Shown here: positions 33,747-44,100 of the stretch, piece by piece
Layout of the letters: each line of letters begins with the position of its first letter
How positions within the stretch are numbered: the stretch's first letter is position 1
Source: CALCZU01 sp964396165
Lineage (GTDB): Bacteria > Bdellovibrionota > FAC87 > UBA2466
Assembly: GCA_964396165.1 (NCBI GenBank)
Contig: CAYNEF010000012.1
Location: 1 to 64,000 of the forward strand
DNA length: 64,000 nucleotides
Direction: 5' to 3'
The notes under the pieces: generated by a model
What the model was told of the DNA's origin: nothing
The model's database searches: none
Seen by the model: only the letters and a program-made list of their open reading frames with translations
Program-made: the position numbers and the translations under genes

Positions 33747-34805
33747 ATGAAAAAATTCTATTTATTGCTCGTTGTTTTGAGTCTAGTACACGCAAAGGCA
33801 ACTCTATTTGACGATCTCGAGCGTGGCTTTGAAGCGGGTGCTCCCCCGACAAGTTTAGAAACCAGAGGATACTGGGGCGGCTATTGCGTGCATTACAATA
33901 ATCCGTTTACGCCGATGGCATCACTGTATGTGTACAAAGAATTGTATAACCCCAACATGCTTCCCTACGCGTACGACTCTCAAACCTATTACATCAAATT
34001 GAACGTTCCCGAGAATTACTACCACAACTACACACCAGTGGATGTCGAGCGTGATCCGGAATTAAGACAGTGGTTTGATTATTATGAGCCCTGGGCACCT
34101 GTGCATTATTACAATGCCTCCTTTGGCAGCCACTTTCGCCACCCGCAATTTGATACGACCCGTATGGTGCGTACTTTTATTGTGAATGGAAAAGTAAATT
34201 TAATCATGAAGGTGGTTCCCTTCAATATGGCATTAGCCGCTCCTATCACGCTTTGCTATTACACAGAATACTTGGGCAAATTAAATCCGGTACCGGTACC
34301 TGTTCCACACCCGACGCCCGTGCCAGTACCGACACCAGCACCACATCCGACACCAGCGCCAACGCCCGCACCACATCCCACACCGGCTCCGACACCAGCA
34401 CCCACTCCAGCGCCGCAACCGACACCAGTTCCTTCTCCGGAACCTAATCCGTCGCCTGCTCCAAATCCGTCTACGACATTTACTCTCGGCCACTCGGGTG
34501 CAATCAGCGGTAAAAAAGAAGTGGAATTAAAACTAGAAGCTTCACGCGTAGCCAATACACTAATTTTTATCCACCGCGGAACTGAACCTGTTACATTAAA
34601 AAATGTGGTGGTAGAATTACCTCATGCTACGTTAACAGTTTCTGAAAAGATGAAATTAAATCCAGTAAAACCAACAGAAGTTACCTTAGGAACAACAGGC
34701 GAAGAAATTATTTCTATCTCCTTTGAAGTGGAAGGGAACTCTGAAGACATTGAAGTCAGAGCGGCACTGGATCAATACAGAATGTTGATGCCAAAAAATA
34801 AATAA
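33747..34805 (+). CDS. Secreted two-domain protein with Pro-rich linker
   Basis: 352 residues. Signal peptide about 1-17. An N-terminal Tyr-rich domain (about 20-180) is joined by a proline linker of PTPAPHPTPAP-type repeats (about 185-240) to a C-terminal beta-sandwich-like domain (about 245-350). I recognise neither domain. Strong ribosome site (GAGGGGG). Followed after 9 bases by a MauG-type gene, so the enzyme may act on this protein, for instance on its Tyr- and Trp-rich N-terminal domain; that is speculation. Confidence 0.75.
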   Translation: MKKFYLLLVVLSLVHAKATLFDDLERGFEAGAPPTSLETRGYWGGYCVHYNNPFTPMASLYVYKELYNPNMLPYAYDSQTYYIKLNVPENYYHNYTPVDVERDPELRQWFDYYEPWAPVHYYNASFGSHFRHPQFDTTRMVRTFIVNGKVNLIMKVVPFNMALAAPITLCYYTEYLGKLNPVPVPVPHPTPVPVPTPAPHPTPAPTPAPHPTPAPTPAPTPAPQPTPVPSPEPNPSPAPNPSTTFTLGHSGAISGKKEVELKLEASRVANTLIFIHRGTEPVTLKNVVVELPHATLTVSEKMKLNPVKPTEVTLGTTGEEIISISFEVEGNSEDIEVRAALDQYRMLMPKNK

Positions 34806-34814
34806 GGAAAACAT

Positions 34815-35867
34815 ATGAAAAAAATCATCTGTGCAATCTGGACTGTCACTTTGCTTCTGATGCCGCAAACGGCACATACTGATTCCTCATTGGATAAGGA
34901 CAATCCCATTGTGCCCATTCCAGATTCTCCACTGGGAATTGACTCGAAACTAACAGATTTAGTCCCTCCTCCAACGCCTGAGAAAGTTCGCCTGGGTCGA
35001 TGGTTATTCTACGACAAGCGATTGTCTAAAGATGGAAGTATTTCCTGTGCGACTTGTCACAGACCAGAAAATGCTTTTTCCGAACCGACTCCTGTATCGA
35101 CAGGGATCGCAGGGCAAAAAGGTGGCAGAAAAGCGCCTTCGTTTGTAAATTTGGCTTGGACAATTTACCCACACTTCTTCTGGGATGGTCGAGCAAAAAC
35201 TCTCGAAGAACAAGCCCTAGGACCTGTTCAAAATCCTGTGGAGATGGGAAACAGCATTGAAAATATGCTTAAAACCCTGAACGCAGTGAAAGGTTACAGA
35301 GCTGAATTCAAAAAGGCGTTTGGTTCAGAAGAGATCACAGGCGAAAATGTGGCAAGAGCACTGGCTGATTACGAAAGAACCCGCATGAGCGGCAATTCTC
35401 CTTATGATCGTTGGAAGGCTGGAGATGAAAAAGCTGTCTCTGAAGAAGTGAAAAAAGGCGATGTTCTTTTTTCTGGTAAAGCACAATGCAATAACTGCCA
35501 TCTCGGCCAAAATTTCACCGATAATTTATTCCACAATCTGGGTGTAGGTTGGAATGCAAAAACAAAATCATTCAAAGATCTGGGCAGAAGCAAAATATCT
35601 TTAAAAAAAGAAGATACGGGCGCTTTTAAAACACCGACTATTCGTGAAGTCGACAAGCATGCCCCATTTATGCATGACGGCTCTATCGCTACACTTGAAG
35701 AAGTAGTAGAGCACTACAACAAAGGCGGAAATAAAAATCCTCACATTAGCCCCAAGTTAAAAAAATTGGCGCTAACGAAAGCGGAAGTTAAAGCCATCGT
35801 TGCTATGATGAAGTCTCTTGAAGGAGAAGGATATCAGGACAAAGCTCCGGCATCGTTTCCACAGTAA
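34815..35867 (+). CDS. Periplasmic dihaem cytochrome c peroxidase/MauG-family enzyme
   Basis: 350 residues, signal peptide about 1-22. Two haem c sites: CATCH at 78-82 and CNNCH at 225-229, the usual spacing for bacterial CCP/MauG. LGRWLFYDKRLSKDGSISC before the first and TPTIREVDKHAPFMHDGS after the second are family blocks. Reduces hydrogen peroxide or, as in MauG, oxidises protein side chains. The stop codon shares bases with the next start (TAATG), so it is translationally coupled to proline dehydrogenase. Confidence 0.93.
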   Translation: MKKIICAIWTVTLLLMPQTAHTDSSLDKDNPIVPIPDSPLGIDSKLTDLVPPPTPEKVRLGRWLFYDKRLSKDGSISCATCHRPENAFSEPTPVSTGIAGQKGGRKAPSFVNLAWTIYPHFFWDGRAKTLEEQALGPVQNPVEMGNSIENMLKTLNAVKGYRAEFKKAFGSEEITGENVARALADYERTRMSGNSPYDRWKAGDEKAVSEEVKKGDVLFSGKAQCNNCHLGQNFTDNLFHNLGVGWNAKTKSFKDLGRSKISLKKEDTGAFKTPTIREVDKHAPFMHDGSIATLEEVVEHYNKGGNKNPHISPKLKKLALTKAEVKAIVAMMKSLEGEGYQDKAPASFPQ

Positions 35868-37030
35868 TGAACTTTGAAAATACGGAAGTCGCCTTTAAGG
35901 CCAAATCGAATTACCAGGTCAAAAAAACATGGTTTCTCTTTTGGCTTTTAAGTTTCACCTGGTTCGTCGGTATTGCTTCAAAGATCACACTTTTTCTCTT
36001 AAAAATACGACTGCCAATTGAATGGTTAATCAGACACACGCTTTACCAGCAATTTTGTGGCGGCAGTAACCGAAGGGAATGCCAAAAAACAGTTCAGGAA
36101 CTTGCCCGGTTTGGTGTCGGCACGATTCTCGATTACGCCATTGAAGGGGCAAAAACAGAAGCAGTTTTTGACAGCACCAAAGCTGAACTTCTGGAAACTA
36201 TCAATCTCGCCAAAGGCAACAAAGCCATTCCATTTACCGTTTTTAAAGTCACGGGTGTAGCTGACTTTGCGTTACTTGCAAAAGTCCAATCCAAATTCCC
36301 TTTAACTTCAGACGAAAAAAATTCTTTCGAAAAAGTTAAAACGCGAGTGTTCGAACTTTGCCAGAAAGCAGCCGATAACAACGTCTGTATTTTTATTGAT
36401 GCAGAAGAAAGCTGGATACAGAACGTTATCGACGATATGGCGTTGGAACTCATGCGAAAGCATAACGGCAAAAAAGCAATCGTCTACAACACTATCCAAT
36501 TTTATCGCACAGATAGGCTGGAATATTTAAAATCCCTGATTGCAATTGCAAAAAAAGAAAATTTTATTTTGGGCTTCAAACTTGTTCGAGGCGCCTATAT
36601 GGAAAAAGAGCGCGAACACGCTAAAGCTTCTGGTGCGCCCTCTCCTGTCTTTAGTACCCGACAAGAAACAGACAAGAGTTTTAATACGGCACTGACTGTT
36701 TGCGTAGACAACTTAGAATTTGTGTCTTTTTGCGCAGGAACTCACAACCAAGAGTCCACCGAATTACTCTTATCCCTACTTTTAGAAAAACAAATTTCCC
36801 CTTCACACAAACATGTCTGTTTTTCACAACTTTATGGAATGGGAGATAATCTCACCTATAATCTGGCCTCAAACGGATACAACGTATCCAAATATGTCCC
36901 CTATGGTCCCGTGCAAGCAATGATGCCTTACCTGTTTAGACGCGCTCAGGAAAACTCTTCGATTCAGGGACAAACGACACGGGAACTCGAGCTTGTAAAC
37001 ATGGAAATGAACAGGCGCAAATTGAATTGA
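35867..37030 (+). CDS. Proline dehydrogenase (single-domain PutA/PRODH)
   Basis: 387 residues. FAD-dependent oxidation of proline to pyrroline-5-carboxylate. Barrel motifs present: FKVTGVAD, IDAEESW, NTIQFYRTDRLEYL, KLVRGAYMEKER, GTHNQES, and the substrate/FAD-contacting FSQLYGMGDNLTYNLA with YVPYG and YLFRRAQEN. A hydrophobic N-terminus (about 20-45) suggests membrane association. The partner P5C dehydrogenase is not nearby. Start overlaps the MauG-type stop (TAATG). Confidence 0.93.
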   Translation: MNFENTEVAFKAKSNYQVKKTWFLFWLLSFTWFVGIASKITLFLLKIRLPIEWLIRHTLYQQFCGGSNRRECQKTVQELARFGVGTILDYAIEGAKTEAVFDSTKAELLETINLAKGNKAIPFTVFKVTGVADFALLAKVQSKFPLTSDEKNSFEKVKTRVFELCQKAADNNVCIFIDAEESWIQNVIDDMALELMRKHNGKKAIVYNTIQFYRTDRLEYLKSLIAIAKKENFILGFKLVRGAYMEKEREHAKASGAPSPVFSTRQETDKSFNTALTVCVDNLEFVSFCAGTHNQESTELLLSLLLEKQISPSHKHVCFSQLYGMGDNLTYNLASNGYNVSKYVPYGPVQAMMPYLFRRAQENSSIQGQTTRELELVNMEMNRRKLN

Positions 37031-37054
37031 CACAGAAAGAATCGCGCTGATAAG
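37027..37054 (+). promoter_or_regulatory. Promoter for the GT87-like gene
   Basis: Perfect TTGACA (37027-37032), 16-base spacer, GATAAG (37049-37054). Start codon GTG is at 37067, so the leader would be about six bases, with no Shine-Dalgarno. Confidence 0.45.
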
Positions 37055-37066
37055 TTTTTAGATATC

Positions 37067-38254
37067 GTGCATAAAATTCCTAAATACCAGTGGGTTTTAA
37101 TTTTTGCCTTACTTGCTGCGTGCATCGGAATCGCAAAACAATACGAAGTGGATTACAAAACAGTCTATGCCGTTGCCATTGTAAAAAATGTGCAGGAATC
37201 TTATCAGCAACAAAACACTTACCATGCTGGCAGGTATTTTTACGGTCCATTTTCTCTCTTACTCATCCGGCCCTTTGGTCTTTTCTCCTATGAAGTATCC
37301 AAATGGTTATGGATTGCACTTCAAACTTTTTGCTTCTTTGTCTTTTTTAACTTTCTCTACAAATTTTATCCCTCCTTAAAAAAATCTTTTCCCTTTTGGC
37401 TTCTGACTTTTATTTTTCTCATCAACCCCGTACATGGAAATTTTCAAAGCAACAATATCCAATTGATGTTGATGGCAGTATTTCTGTATGCAGAGCAACT
37501 ATCTCGCGGAGACGACAAACAACAGTTTTTCGCCGGTTTTCTACTTAGTTTAATTGCCAGTATAAAAATATTTCCCGCGTTTATATGCTTGTTTTATTTA
37601 TTAACGAAAAGAAAGCCCGTGATTTTAGGTCTTGTTTCTGGAGCCCTGTTTGCCTTACTTGCCCCAATAGTGGCGTATGGATGGGATACAAATGTGCGCT
37701 TCTTTCATGACTTTGTCGCAAATGTATCGACGTATGAAGCAGACAATGAACTCACGCGTCCTGACATCTTAAGTCTTGCTTCCATGGTAGCGACCTATAC
37801 GGAAAATAAAGTGTTTTTGGGCAAACAGTATTTAGCTACGGCATTATTTGTGGGCATTTCTTCTTTATTTTTCATTACCGTTCTTATTTGCAGAAAGTTG
37901 CGTGACACGCACATTGCACTTTGGTCGATGGGTATGATTTTAATGGCGCTTCTTACTCCCAGTGCAAGAGTGCATTTTTGGGTATTCTGCGTCCCAGCGT
38001 TTTGTGAAACTGCGAAAAAAATCGATGCAAATAAAAGTTACTTCAAAGCGGAAGGCCTGGCACTTTTCTTAAGTCTTTTCATGGTAGCTTTTACGACTGA
38101 ATCCATCGTTGGAAAAACATTGAACGATTACTTCGAATACATTCGTATTCCTATTTTGGGGTTGTTCGTACTCGTCTTTCTCTTGATGCTGCAGATCAAA
38201 AATCTGACTATCTCCAGCCGTGCGACTCAGGACGCAATGCAGGCGCTTGACTAG
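37067..38254 (+). CDS. GT87-like (DUF2029) membrane glycosyltransferase
   Basis: 395 residues with about ten membrane helices. The GRYFYGPFSLLLIRPFG segment after the first periplasmic loop and the NPVHGNFQSNNIQLML segment fit the DUF2029/GT87 family (polyprenol-phosphate-mannose dependent mannosyltransferases of the GT-C fold). Acceptor unknown, probably an envelope glycan. GTG start. Its last 47 bases overlap the end of the convergent gene at 38208. Confidence 0.82.
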   Translation: MHKIPKYQWVLIFALLAACIGIAKQYEVDYKTVYAVAIVKNVQESYQQQNTYHAGRYFYGPFSLLLIRPFGLFSYEVSKWLWIALQTFCFFVFFNFLYKFYPSLKKSFPFWLLTFIFLINPVHGNFQSNNIQLMLMAVFLYAEQLSRGDDKQQFFAGFLLSLIASIKIFPAFICLFYLLTKRKPVILGLVSGALFALLAPIVAYGWDTNVRFFHDFVANVSTYEADNELTRPDILSLASMVATYTENKVFLGKQYLATALFVGISSLFFITVLICRKLRDTHIALWSMGMILMALLTPSARVHFWVFCVPAFCETAKKIDANKSYFKAEGLALFLSLFMVAFTTESIVGKTLNDYFEYIRIPILGLFVLVFLLMLQIKNLTISSRATQDAMQALD

Positions 38255-38927
38255 AAGGTGTACCGCAGGCTCCTAGTGAAGTATTGCTGCTAGAATGAGT
38301 AGTAAAACCATAAGTACCCGAATACGAATAATAGCGGTTTTTTAACTCTTCGCTTTTTTTCTGCCGTTCTTTTGAAGTGCCAGTAAAATGATCATCCGCC
38401 CAAACCACAGGATCAGCAGCAATTCTATCTTTCAACGGAACACTGGAATTCAGACCAAAATCTGCAATACGAAAATCTAACTTGCCATCCTCACCGATGA
38501 ATTTATCACGCTCATAGTAAGTTTCTGTCGCTGTGTTTGATGGCATCGCTTCATTCAATACTTTTGAAAGTTGGAACTTGCCGTCGTCGTTTTTCATCTG
38601 CATAAATTTTTGCATTTTATTATTTGCTTCAGCCAACGCATGCTCCTCCGCCTGTTCCATCATGCGTTTTTTCGCTTCTTTTGAAAGGGTAGAATCCCAA
38701 TGAAGGTTTAGATAGTCCCAAAAAGCTTGATTAGCGGTAACTGAGTATGAAAATTTGAGTGCAGATTTCAACTTATCAAACTTCTCTTTTTTGACGTTCT
38801 CAGAAGCAGCAACATAGGTTTTCATACTCATCAAACTTGCTTCAATAAGCTCGTCAGAAAATGGAAAACCCGCTCCAAATGACAAAGCCGAAAGCGTACA
38901 AAATAGGTAAAATAAGACTTTCAACAT
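38208..38927 (-). CDS. Exported protein of unknown function
   Basis: About 239 residues from the ATG at 38927, which puts the signal peptide (MLKVLFYLFCTLSALSFGAG) at the N-terminus; the frame starts 14 codons earlier. Mature part is helix-rich and charged (KKRMMEQAEEHALAEANNKMQ), followed by a Ser/Thr-rich tail. No known domain recognised. The 3' end overlaps the GT87-like gene. Confidence 0.6.
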   Translation of the reverse strand: MLKVLFYLFCTLSALSFGAGFPFSDELIEASLMSMKTYVAASENVKKEKFDKLKSALKFSYSVTANQAFWDYLNLHWDSTLSKEAKKRMMEQAEEHALAEANNKMQKFMQMKNDDGKFQLSKVLNEAMPSNTATETYYERDKFIGEDGKLDFRIADFGLNSSVPLKDRIAADPVVWADDHFTGTSKERQKKSEELKNRYYSYSGTYGFTTHSSSNTSLGACGTPSSQAPALRPESHGWR

Positions 38928-39130
38928 TAGAATAAGAAACTGCAAAGCCCATTCCGAGGCTTTAGGCACCAGTATTCAGCGAGTAGACGTTAAAATTCGT
39001 TAGAATGGCTATAAATTATGCATCGCATTATTTTCGCGAAATTGTCAAAAAACTCTTAATTTCTGATGATTTTTCTATCTTTTTAGCCTTAACGCTACTA
39101 ATCTTTTAATGTTAAAAAAGGAGAAGCCCG

Positions 39131-39421
39131 ATGGCTGCACACCCGCTTTTTGCTCAAACTAAAACACAAATTTTAAAGATTTTATCCTATTGGGATCCCA
39201 TGAAAGTGGAGCCCGGCAAGCCACAAGGTGCTCCTGAAGATGAATACGAGCCAGAAGCTGCTCGCATCGCTTCATTTGTACTCAAAGCTAAAGATGCCAA
39301 CGGACAATTGAATCTCTCTAATCTAAAAGACGAAATAGAACGTCTTTGGAAAGTGATGTACGGCGAAGAGTGCCCTAACTCTTTAGAAATCGCACAAAAC
39401 ATCATGCAACAGATTCAATAA
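39131..39421 (+). CDS. Small protein resembling DUF1871
   Basis: 96 residues, soluble and acidic. The pattern ILSYWDPMKVEPG...DEYEPEAARIASFVL followed by two helices looks like DUF1871 (WDP near the N-terminus, Y..E pair, helical end), a family of small proteins with no assigned role. Good ribosome site AAGGAG 8 bases before the ATG. Stands alone; 3 bases separate it from the convergent thiamine-binding-type gene. Confidence 0.6.
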   Translation: MAAHPLFAQTKTQILKILSYWDPMKVEPGKPQGAPEDEYEPEAARIASFVLKAKDANGQLNLSNLKDEIERLWKVMYGEECPNSLEIAQNIMQQIQ

Positions 39422-39424
39422 GCG

Positions 39425-39724
39425 TTAGCTCATCTTCTCAACAACACTCTGGACTTTATCTTCCATCGTTTGATCTCTGTCTGTACGTGTACCCAATTTA
39501 ATTGTTGAAGTGATTCGGGGAGCACCCATTTTATGAACTATTTCGTGGCATTTTTTAACAGCGGCAAAGACCTGGTCCCACTCTCCTTCTATATTGGTAC
39601 CGTAAGCGTGCAGTGCTGTTTTTAGCCCGGCTTCTTTTAACACCTTCTCACATTCCACAATATATTTTGAAACAGAGACGCCAACACCTAGTGGGACAAC
39701 ACACAAATCGATAATTACTTTCAT
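39425..39724 (-). CDS. Thiamine-binding protein of the MTH1187/DUF77 family
   Basis: 99 residues, ferredoxin-like alpha/beta fold. Conserved features: DLCVVPLGVGVSVSKYI at the N-terminus, HAYGTNIEGEWDQV in the middle and STIKLGTRTDR near the end. Members form tetramers and some bind thiamine or hydroxymethylpyrimidine; no THI-box riboswitch is visible upstream here, so regulation by thiamine is not supported. Confidence 0.88.
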   Translation of the reverse strand: MKVIIDLCVVPLGVGVSVSKYIVECEKVLKEAGLKTALHAYGTNIEGEWDQVFAAVKKCHEIVHKMGAPRITSTIKLGTRTDRDQTMEDKVQSVVEKMS

Positions 39725-39817
39725 CCCCCTACTTTATTACGATCGTTCTCCATAACCAATCTCTAACTTGTGAAGGCATAAGATCCCCCGTAAGATCCAA
39801 TAGAAATGGGGGTGAAC

Positions 39818-40690
39818 ATGCATCACTTACTTTTAATATTGGCCACTTTTTCTATCCTTGCTTTGCCAAACACAACTACTCACCACTGGGGAAAAGCCTA
39901 CCGTTGGGGCCAGCTGGATACGCATCTGCTGGATGAGGAAAGTGGAATGGTTATCTCACGGCAATTTGATGACAGAATTTACCATTTGAACGACTCCGAT
40001 GATGGTCCGTATTTTTACATCACAGACTTGAAAGGCCGCCATACAGTAAAAGTTAAAATTGAAGACTGGTCCCCCAAAGATACGGAAGATCTTGCGATTG
40101 GACCTTGTGATGGAGAGACTTGCCTTTATATCTCAGACATAGGGGACAATGATGAAGAAAGATCTTCTGTAAAATTTGCAGTATTGAAAGAGTTGGTAGA
40201 TTTTTCAACTCAAGCCACCCCAAAACACATCATCACGGCAAAGTATCCGGATGGGCCACATAATGCCGAAGCAAGCGTATTTGATGCCGAAGGAAATTTG
40301 TACGTCATCACAAAAAATGAAAACTATCCGGCGCTTATATTTCGCTTGAGCCACGAATCTATTTCCCGCTCGCAAGGTATAAGTATTTTTGAGTATTGGG
40401 GAAAAATCGACGTCCCCGAGATTTTAAGTTCTTACAAAGCTAAAGTGACAAGTGCCACAATCACGCACGACGGCAAGACCCTATTGCTGCTTACCAAAAA
40501 CAATCTGGTGGAGGCGCAAGTAGACCTTTCCGCTCCTCTTGAAAAAGTAAAAACCCATGTGGTACAACTCCACAACTTATTCCAGCAAGAATCCATCAGC
40601 TTCTTGCCGGATGAATCCGGTTTTTTGTACAGTACAGAATCGGATGGTGATGTTGCCGAAATTTGGCGGGTGGATTTGGAATTAAAATGA
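39818..40690 (+). CDS. Exported beta-propeller-like protein
   Basis: About 290 residues. Signal peptide MHHLLLILATFSILALP. The mature part has repeating blocks of strand character with Asp/Gly turns (DDGPYFYITDLKG, CDGETCLYISDIGDND, FDAEGNLYVITKNEN, DGKTLLLLTKNNL, DESGFLYSTESDGD), which suggests a six- or seven-bladed propeller. GGGGGTGA ahead of the ATG at 39818 selects this start over GTG 39806. Stop overlaps the next start (ATGA). Confidence 0.7.
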   Translation: MHHLLLILATFSILALPNTTTHHWGKAYRWGQLDTHLLDEESGMVISRQFDDRIYHLNDSDDGPYFYITDLKGRHTVKVKIEDWSPKDTEDLAIGPCDGETCLYISDIGDNDEERSSVKFAVLKELVDFSTQATPKHIITAKYPDGPHNAEASVFDAEGNLYVITKNENYPALIFRLSHESISRSQGISIFEYWGKIDVPEILSSYKAKVTSATITHDGKTLLLLTKNNLVEAQVDLSAPLEKVKTHVVQLHNLFQQESISFLPDESGFLYSTESDGDVAEIWRVDLELK

Positions 40691-41091
40691 CCGATTTGGA
40701 CCAGGCTCTCGAAGTAGCAAGACAAAACCCAGCTCAGGCGAATTTTTTCTACGATGCATTTTTAAATGCACCTCTTTTTATTCCTGCAATGCGGGCGGAT
40801 CAAAAAGAAGGCAATTGGATGCAAATTAAAACCAGTGAACGTTTTTACCCACTTTATCTTAGAAATGGGGAAGTACGCGCAGTTCCCGTCTTTGATACCG
40901 TTGACAGAATGCAGGATTGGGCTGAACCCAAGATTTTTGATTTCATCGTACTTCAAGGTCATTTATTTTTGAAAGTCATCGCCGAAGATGTGGATATTTT
41001 ATTGAACGAAGGCACCGAGTCACGCCACCATTTTACCAGTGAAATCTTGCATCAGTTGCGAAACGCCGCAAAACCAGTTCTTCCTACCTGA
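40687..41091 (+). CDS. SseB N-terminal-domain protein
   Basis: 134 residues. Length and layout match the SseB N-terminal domain: a helical start (ALEVARQNPAQANFFYDAFLNAPLFIPA), a VFDTVDRMQDWA segment, LQGHLFLKVIAEDVDILLNEG and an FTSEILHQL end. Despite the family's type III-secretion name, the domain is common in bacteria without such systems, and no secretion genes are here. Start ATG overlaps the propeller gene's stop, so the pair is co-translated. Confidence 0.75.
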   Translation: MTDLDQALEVARQNPAQANFFYDAFLNAPLFIPAMRADQKEGNWMQIKTSERFYPLYLRNGEVRAVPVFDTVDRMQDWAEPKIFDFIVLQGHLFLKVIAEDVDILLNEGTESRHHFTSEILHQLRNAAKPVLPT

Positions 41092-41187
41092 TTGTGATAA
41101 ACGAGACATAATTTTTACCTCTTTACACATAATCACTTCACTTTAATCTTCTCAGCACCTTAATCTCAATTTCCGATACTCTTTTTA

Positions 41188-44100
41188 GTGCAATTAATGA
41201 GTAAAAGATTAGGAGAGTTTTTCAAACTATCGGGAATGACCGTCCTGATAGCTCTCAGTTATTTTTTAGCTGCTAAACTGGGATTAAAACTGGCGGTGAT
41301 TAATAACAATTCTTCTCCTGTTTGGCCTGCTTCTGGACTTGCTATTGCGGCACTAATCCTTTTTGGAACAAAACATTGGCCCGCGATTCTCATCGGTGCA
41401 TTCGCAGCTAATTTAACTACTGGAAGCCCTGTTCTATCTGTTTGTTTGATTGCTGTTGGAAATACACTGGAAGCAATTATCGGCGCACAATTATACAAAC
41501 GTGTTAGCAAATTATCTACGACACTAAACTACCACACTTCCAGTATCAGTTTTTTAGCTATCAGCATGTTTCCGACCACTGTGAGTGCAGTAGTAGGTAC
41601 ATTTGCGCTCTATTGCACAAACGTTATTTCTTTTCAGGCCATTGGAGAAGTGTGGCTTACTTGGTGGACTGGCGACTTTCTGGGCGTACTTGTAGTGACT
41701 CCCTTTTTATTGGAGCTCTTTCAACCAAAGAAGAATGAGTATACTGCAAGCAAACTTTTCGAATTCTTTTTATACGCTATCTCGTGCCTAGCCATTACTT
41801 ACTTTAGTTTTTCGAATTCTGCAGGCTTGCCTCTCATGTTTTTAGTTTTCATCATGATTTTTGTTTCCACTTTCAGACTTACTACGCTTCTAACATCGGC
41901 CATCGTGATTTTATGTTGCGCCTCTGGAATATATGTCACAAGCCTCGGAGTAGGCCCGTTTAAGTCAGCAGATTTTAATTTAAGCTTGCTTCATTTACAG
42001 CTATTTCTCGCCTCACTCGCTATTGCAGTGCATGTGCTGCAAGACTTAAGAAAATCGGGAGGGTTAAACAAAACAGGGCTTGTTTACATACTAGGCTGTG
42101 CCCTTTCTACTATCCTGTTCAACTCCTTTAATATCTCTAATGTGAAAAAAGATGCAGAACACTTCAGTGAATTACAACACATGACGACTCAGGCAATTAA
42201 AGAACGCATGAGAGATTATTCTGAAACATTGCGTGCGGGAAGTGCCTTTATTGCAGCGAACGGCGAAATATCTAAAAAACAATGGCGCGATTTTACATCG
42301 ACTTTGAATCTCGGTAATCGCATGCCTGGTTTGAATGGTATAGGTGTTGTATTTCCTGTGAAGAACAAGGATTTAGATAGCCACTTAAGAAAGTTCAAAA
42401 AACTGGGTTTAACCCCAGATTACAAAGTAAAGTATTTAAGGCCACTAGATAAATCAACATCTGCTGAGCCTAGATATTTGATAACCTACTTGGAACCTGA
42501 AAAAATAAATGAAAAGGCGATTGGATTAGACCTTTCTTCTGAGGAGCGCAGAAAAACTGCGGCAGATTTAGCAAGAGACACAGGCGAGGCAAGCATCACA
42601 AGCCAGATCACGCTCGTGCAAGATGAAAAAAAGCGCCCTGGTTTTCTCCTCTTCGTGCCCATCTATAATACAGACCATAACTTCTTACGCACTAGCGAAG
42701 AAAGAAGAGCCGCATTCATTGGCTGGGTATACGCTCCTTTTATCATGGATAAATTTCTAACAGGAATATTTGGAAATTCACTTAAAGAAATTGGGTTTTC
42801 GCTGTCTGAAGGATTTGATTTTGACAAGAACAACCCCATTTATACTTCCCATACGATTTCTAGTGATAAAGTAAAATACGAAGAAATTACCAGAATGGAA
42901 CTAGCTCAAAGTCTTTATTCCATCGGTTGGGTTAAAACATCGGATTTCGTCACTACGAAAAACAGTACTACTGCTTGGGCAGCTGCATGCGCTATTATCG
43001 TCACCTTGCTACTAACCTCGTTTATTTCCAATTTACAATCGGTACAAATTAAAGCGCATCAGTTAGCAGAAGAATTGACAAAAGAACTCAGAGAAAGTGA
43101 GACACTTTTAAATGAAGCGCAAGCGATTGGAAAGGTAGGCTTTGTCAGAAGTAACTTCATCACTAATGAGCGTTACTGGACTAAAGAAATGTATAAAATT
43201 TGGGACTTCGACAGTAACTATCCACCGCCAGCTATAGATACAATTTTACAAAAAGTAATAGTTGAAGATAGAGAAAAGTTTCAAATCAATATGAATAAAG
43301 CACTAAATTCTGAGAAACTTGTTATTGCCGAATTTAGTATCAACATTTCAAGTACACAAATTAAAGAATTAAAGGCCGAACTACTACAACTAAAAGATGA
43401 AAACGATAAAGTCGTAGGGATAAAAGGAATTGTAAGAGATGTGACTGCAATCAATTCCAACAATAAAGAACTAGAAGAGCAACGGCAAAAGCTCGTCTAC
43501 GCTTCTAAAATGTCGACCTTGGGGGAAATGGCGGCCGGAATTTCTCATGAAATCAATAATCCCTTGGCTATCATTTCTGGCAAAGCAGCCCTATTGAAAA
43601 ATTCATTTTTAAATAACACAATGGACCCCAAAAAAGCTGTCGATGATCTCGATAAAATCCAGCAAACTACTTTTCGTATATCAAAAATTATAAAAGGTTT
43701 GAAAGCATTTGCCAGAAATTCTGACAGAGATAAACTGGAATCTGTTAATTACATGTCCACAGTAAACGACACGTTAGAACTATGCCAGGCACGCTTTAAG
43801 AGCCATGGCGTAGAATTAGATTTAAAATTGGCCACTGAAACTAAAATTCACTGCAGTACGACTCAAATCAGCCAAGTACTTTTGAATTTATTGAATAATT
43901 CGTTTGATGCCATAGAAAAAGAAAAAGACAAATGGATTAGACTTGAGACTAAAGTACAGGGAGATTTTCTTCAGTTTGCAGTTACTGACTGTGGAAAAGG
44001 CATTCTCCCAGAAATACTGGAAAAGATGATGCAACCGTTCTTCACCACAAAAGAAGTAGGCAAAGGAACTGGGCTAGGGTTAAGCATCTCTAAAGGCATT

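Noticed and set aside
34290..34450. Short tandem repeats considered as CRISPR or VNTR
   Set aside because: They are codon-level repeats of Pro-Thr-Pro-Ala inside one reading frame, without spacers.
34259..34555. Gly/Ala-rich open frame opposite the proline linker
   Set aside because: Mirror of the PTPAP codon repeats on the other strand; no ribosome site and no domain. Same for the low-complexity frames opposite 26663-27136.
39015..39109. 34-codon hydrophobic frame before the DUF1871-like gene
   Set aside because: No ribosome site, AT-rich leader region, and no conservation can be judged; too weak to call.
40687..41091. Type III secretion effector/translocator
   Set aside because: Only the SseB N-terminal domain, common outside secretion systems; no injectisome genes in the window.
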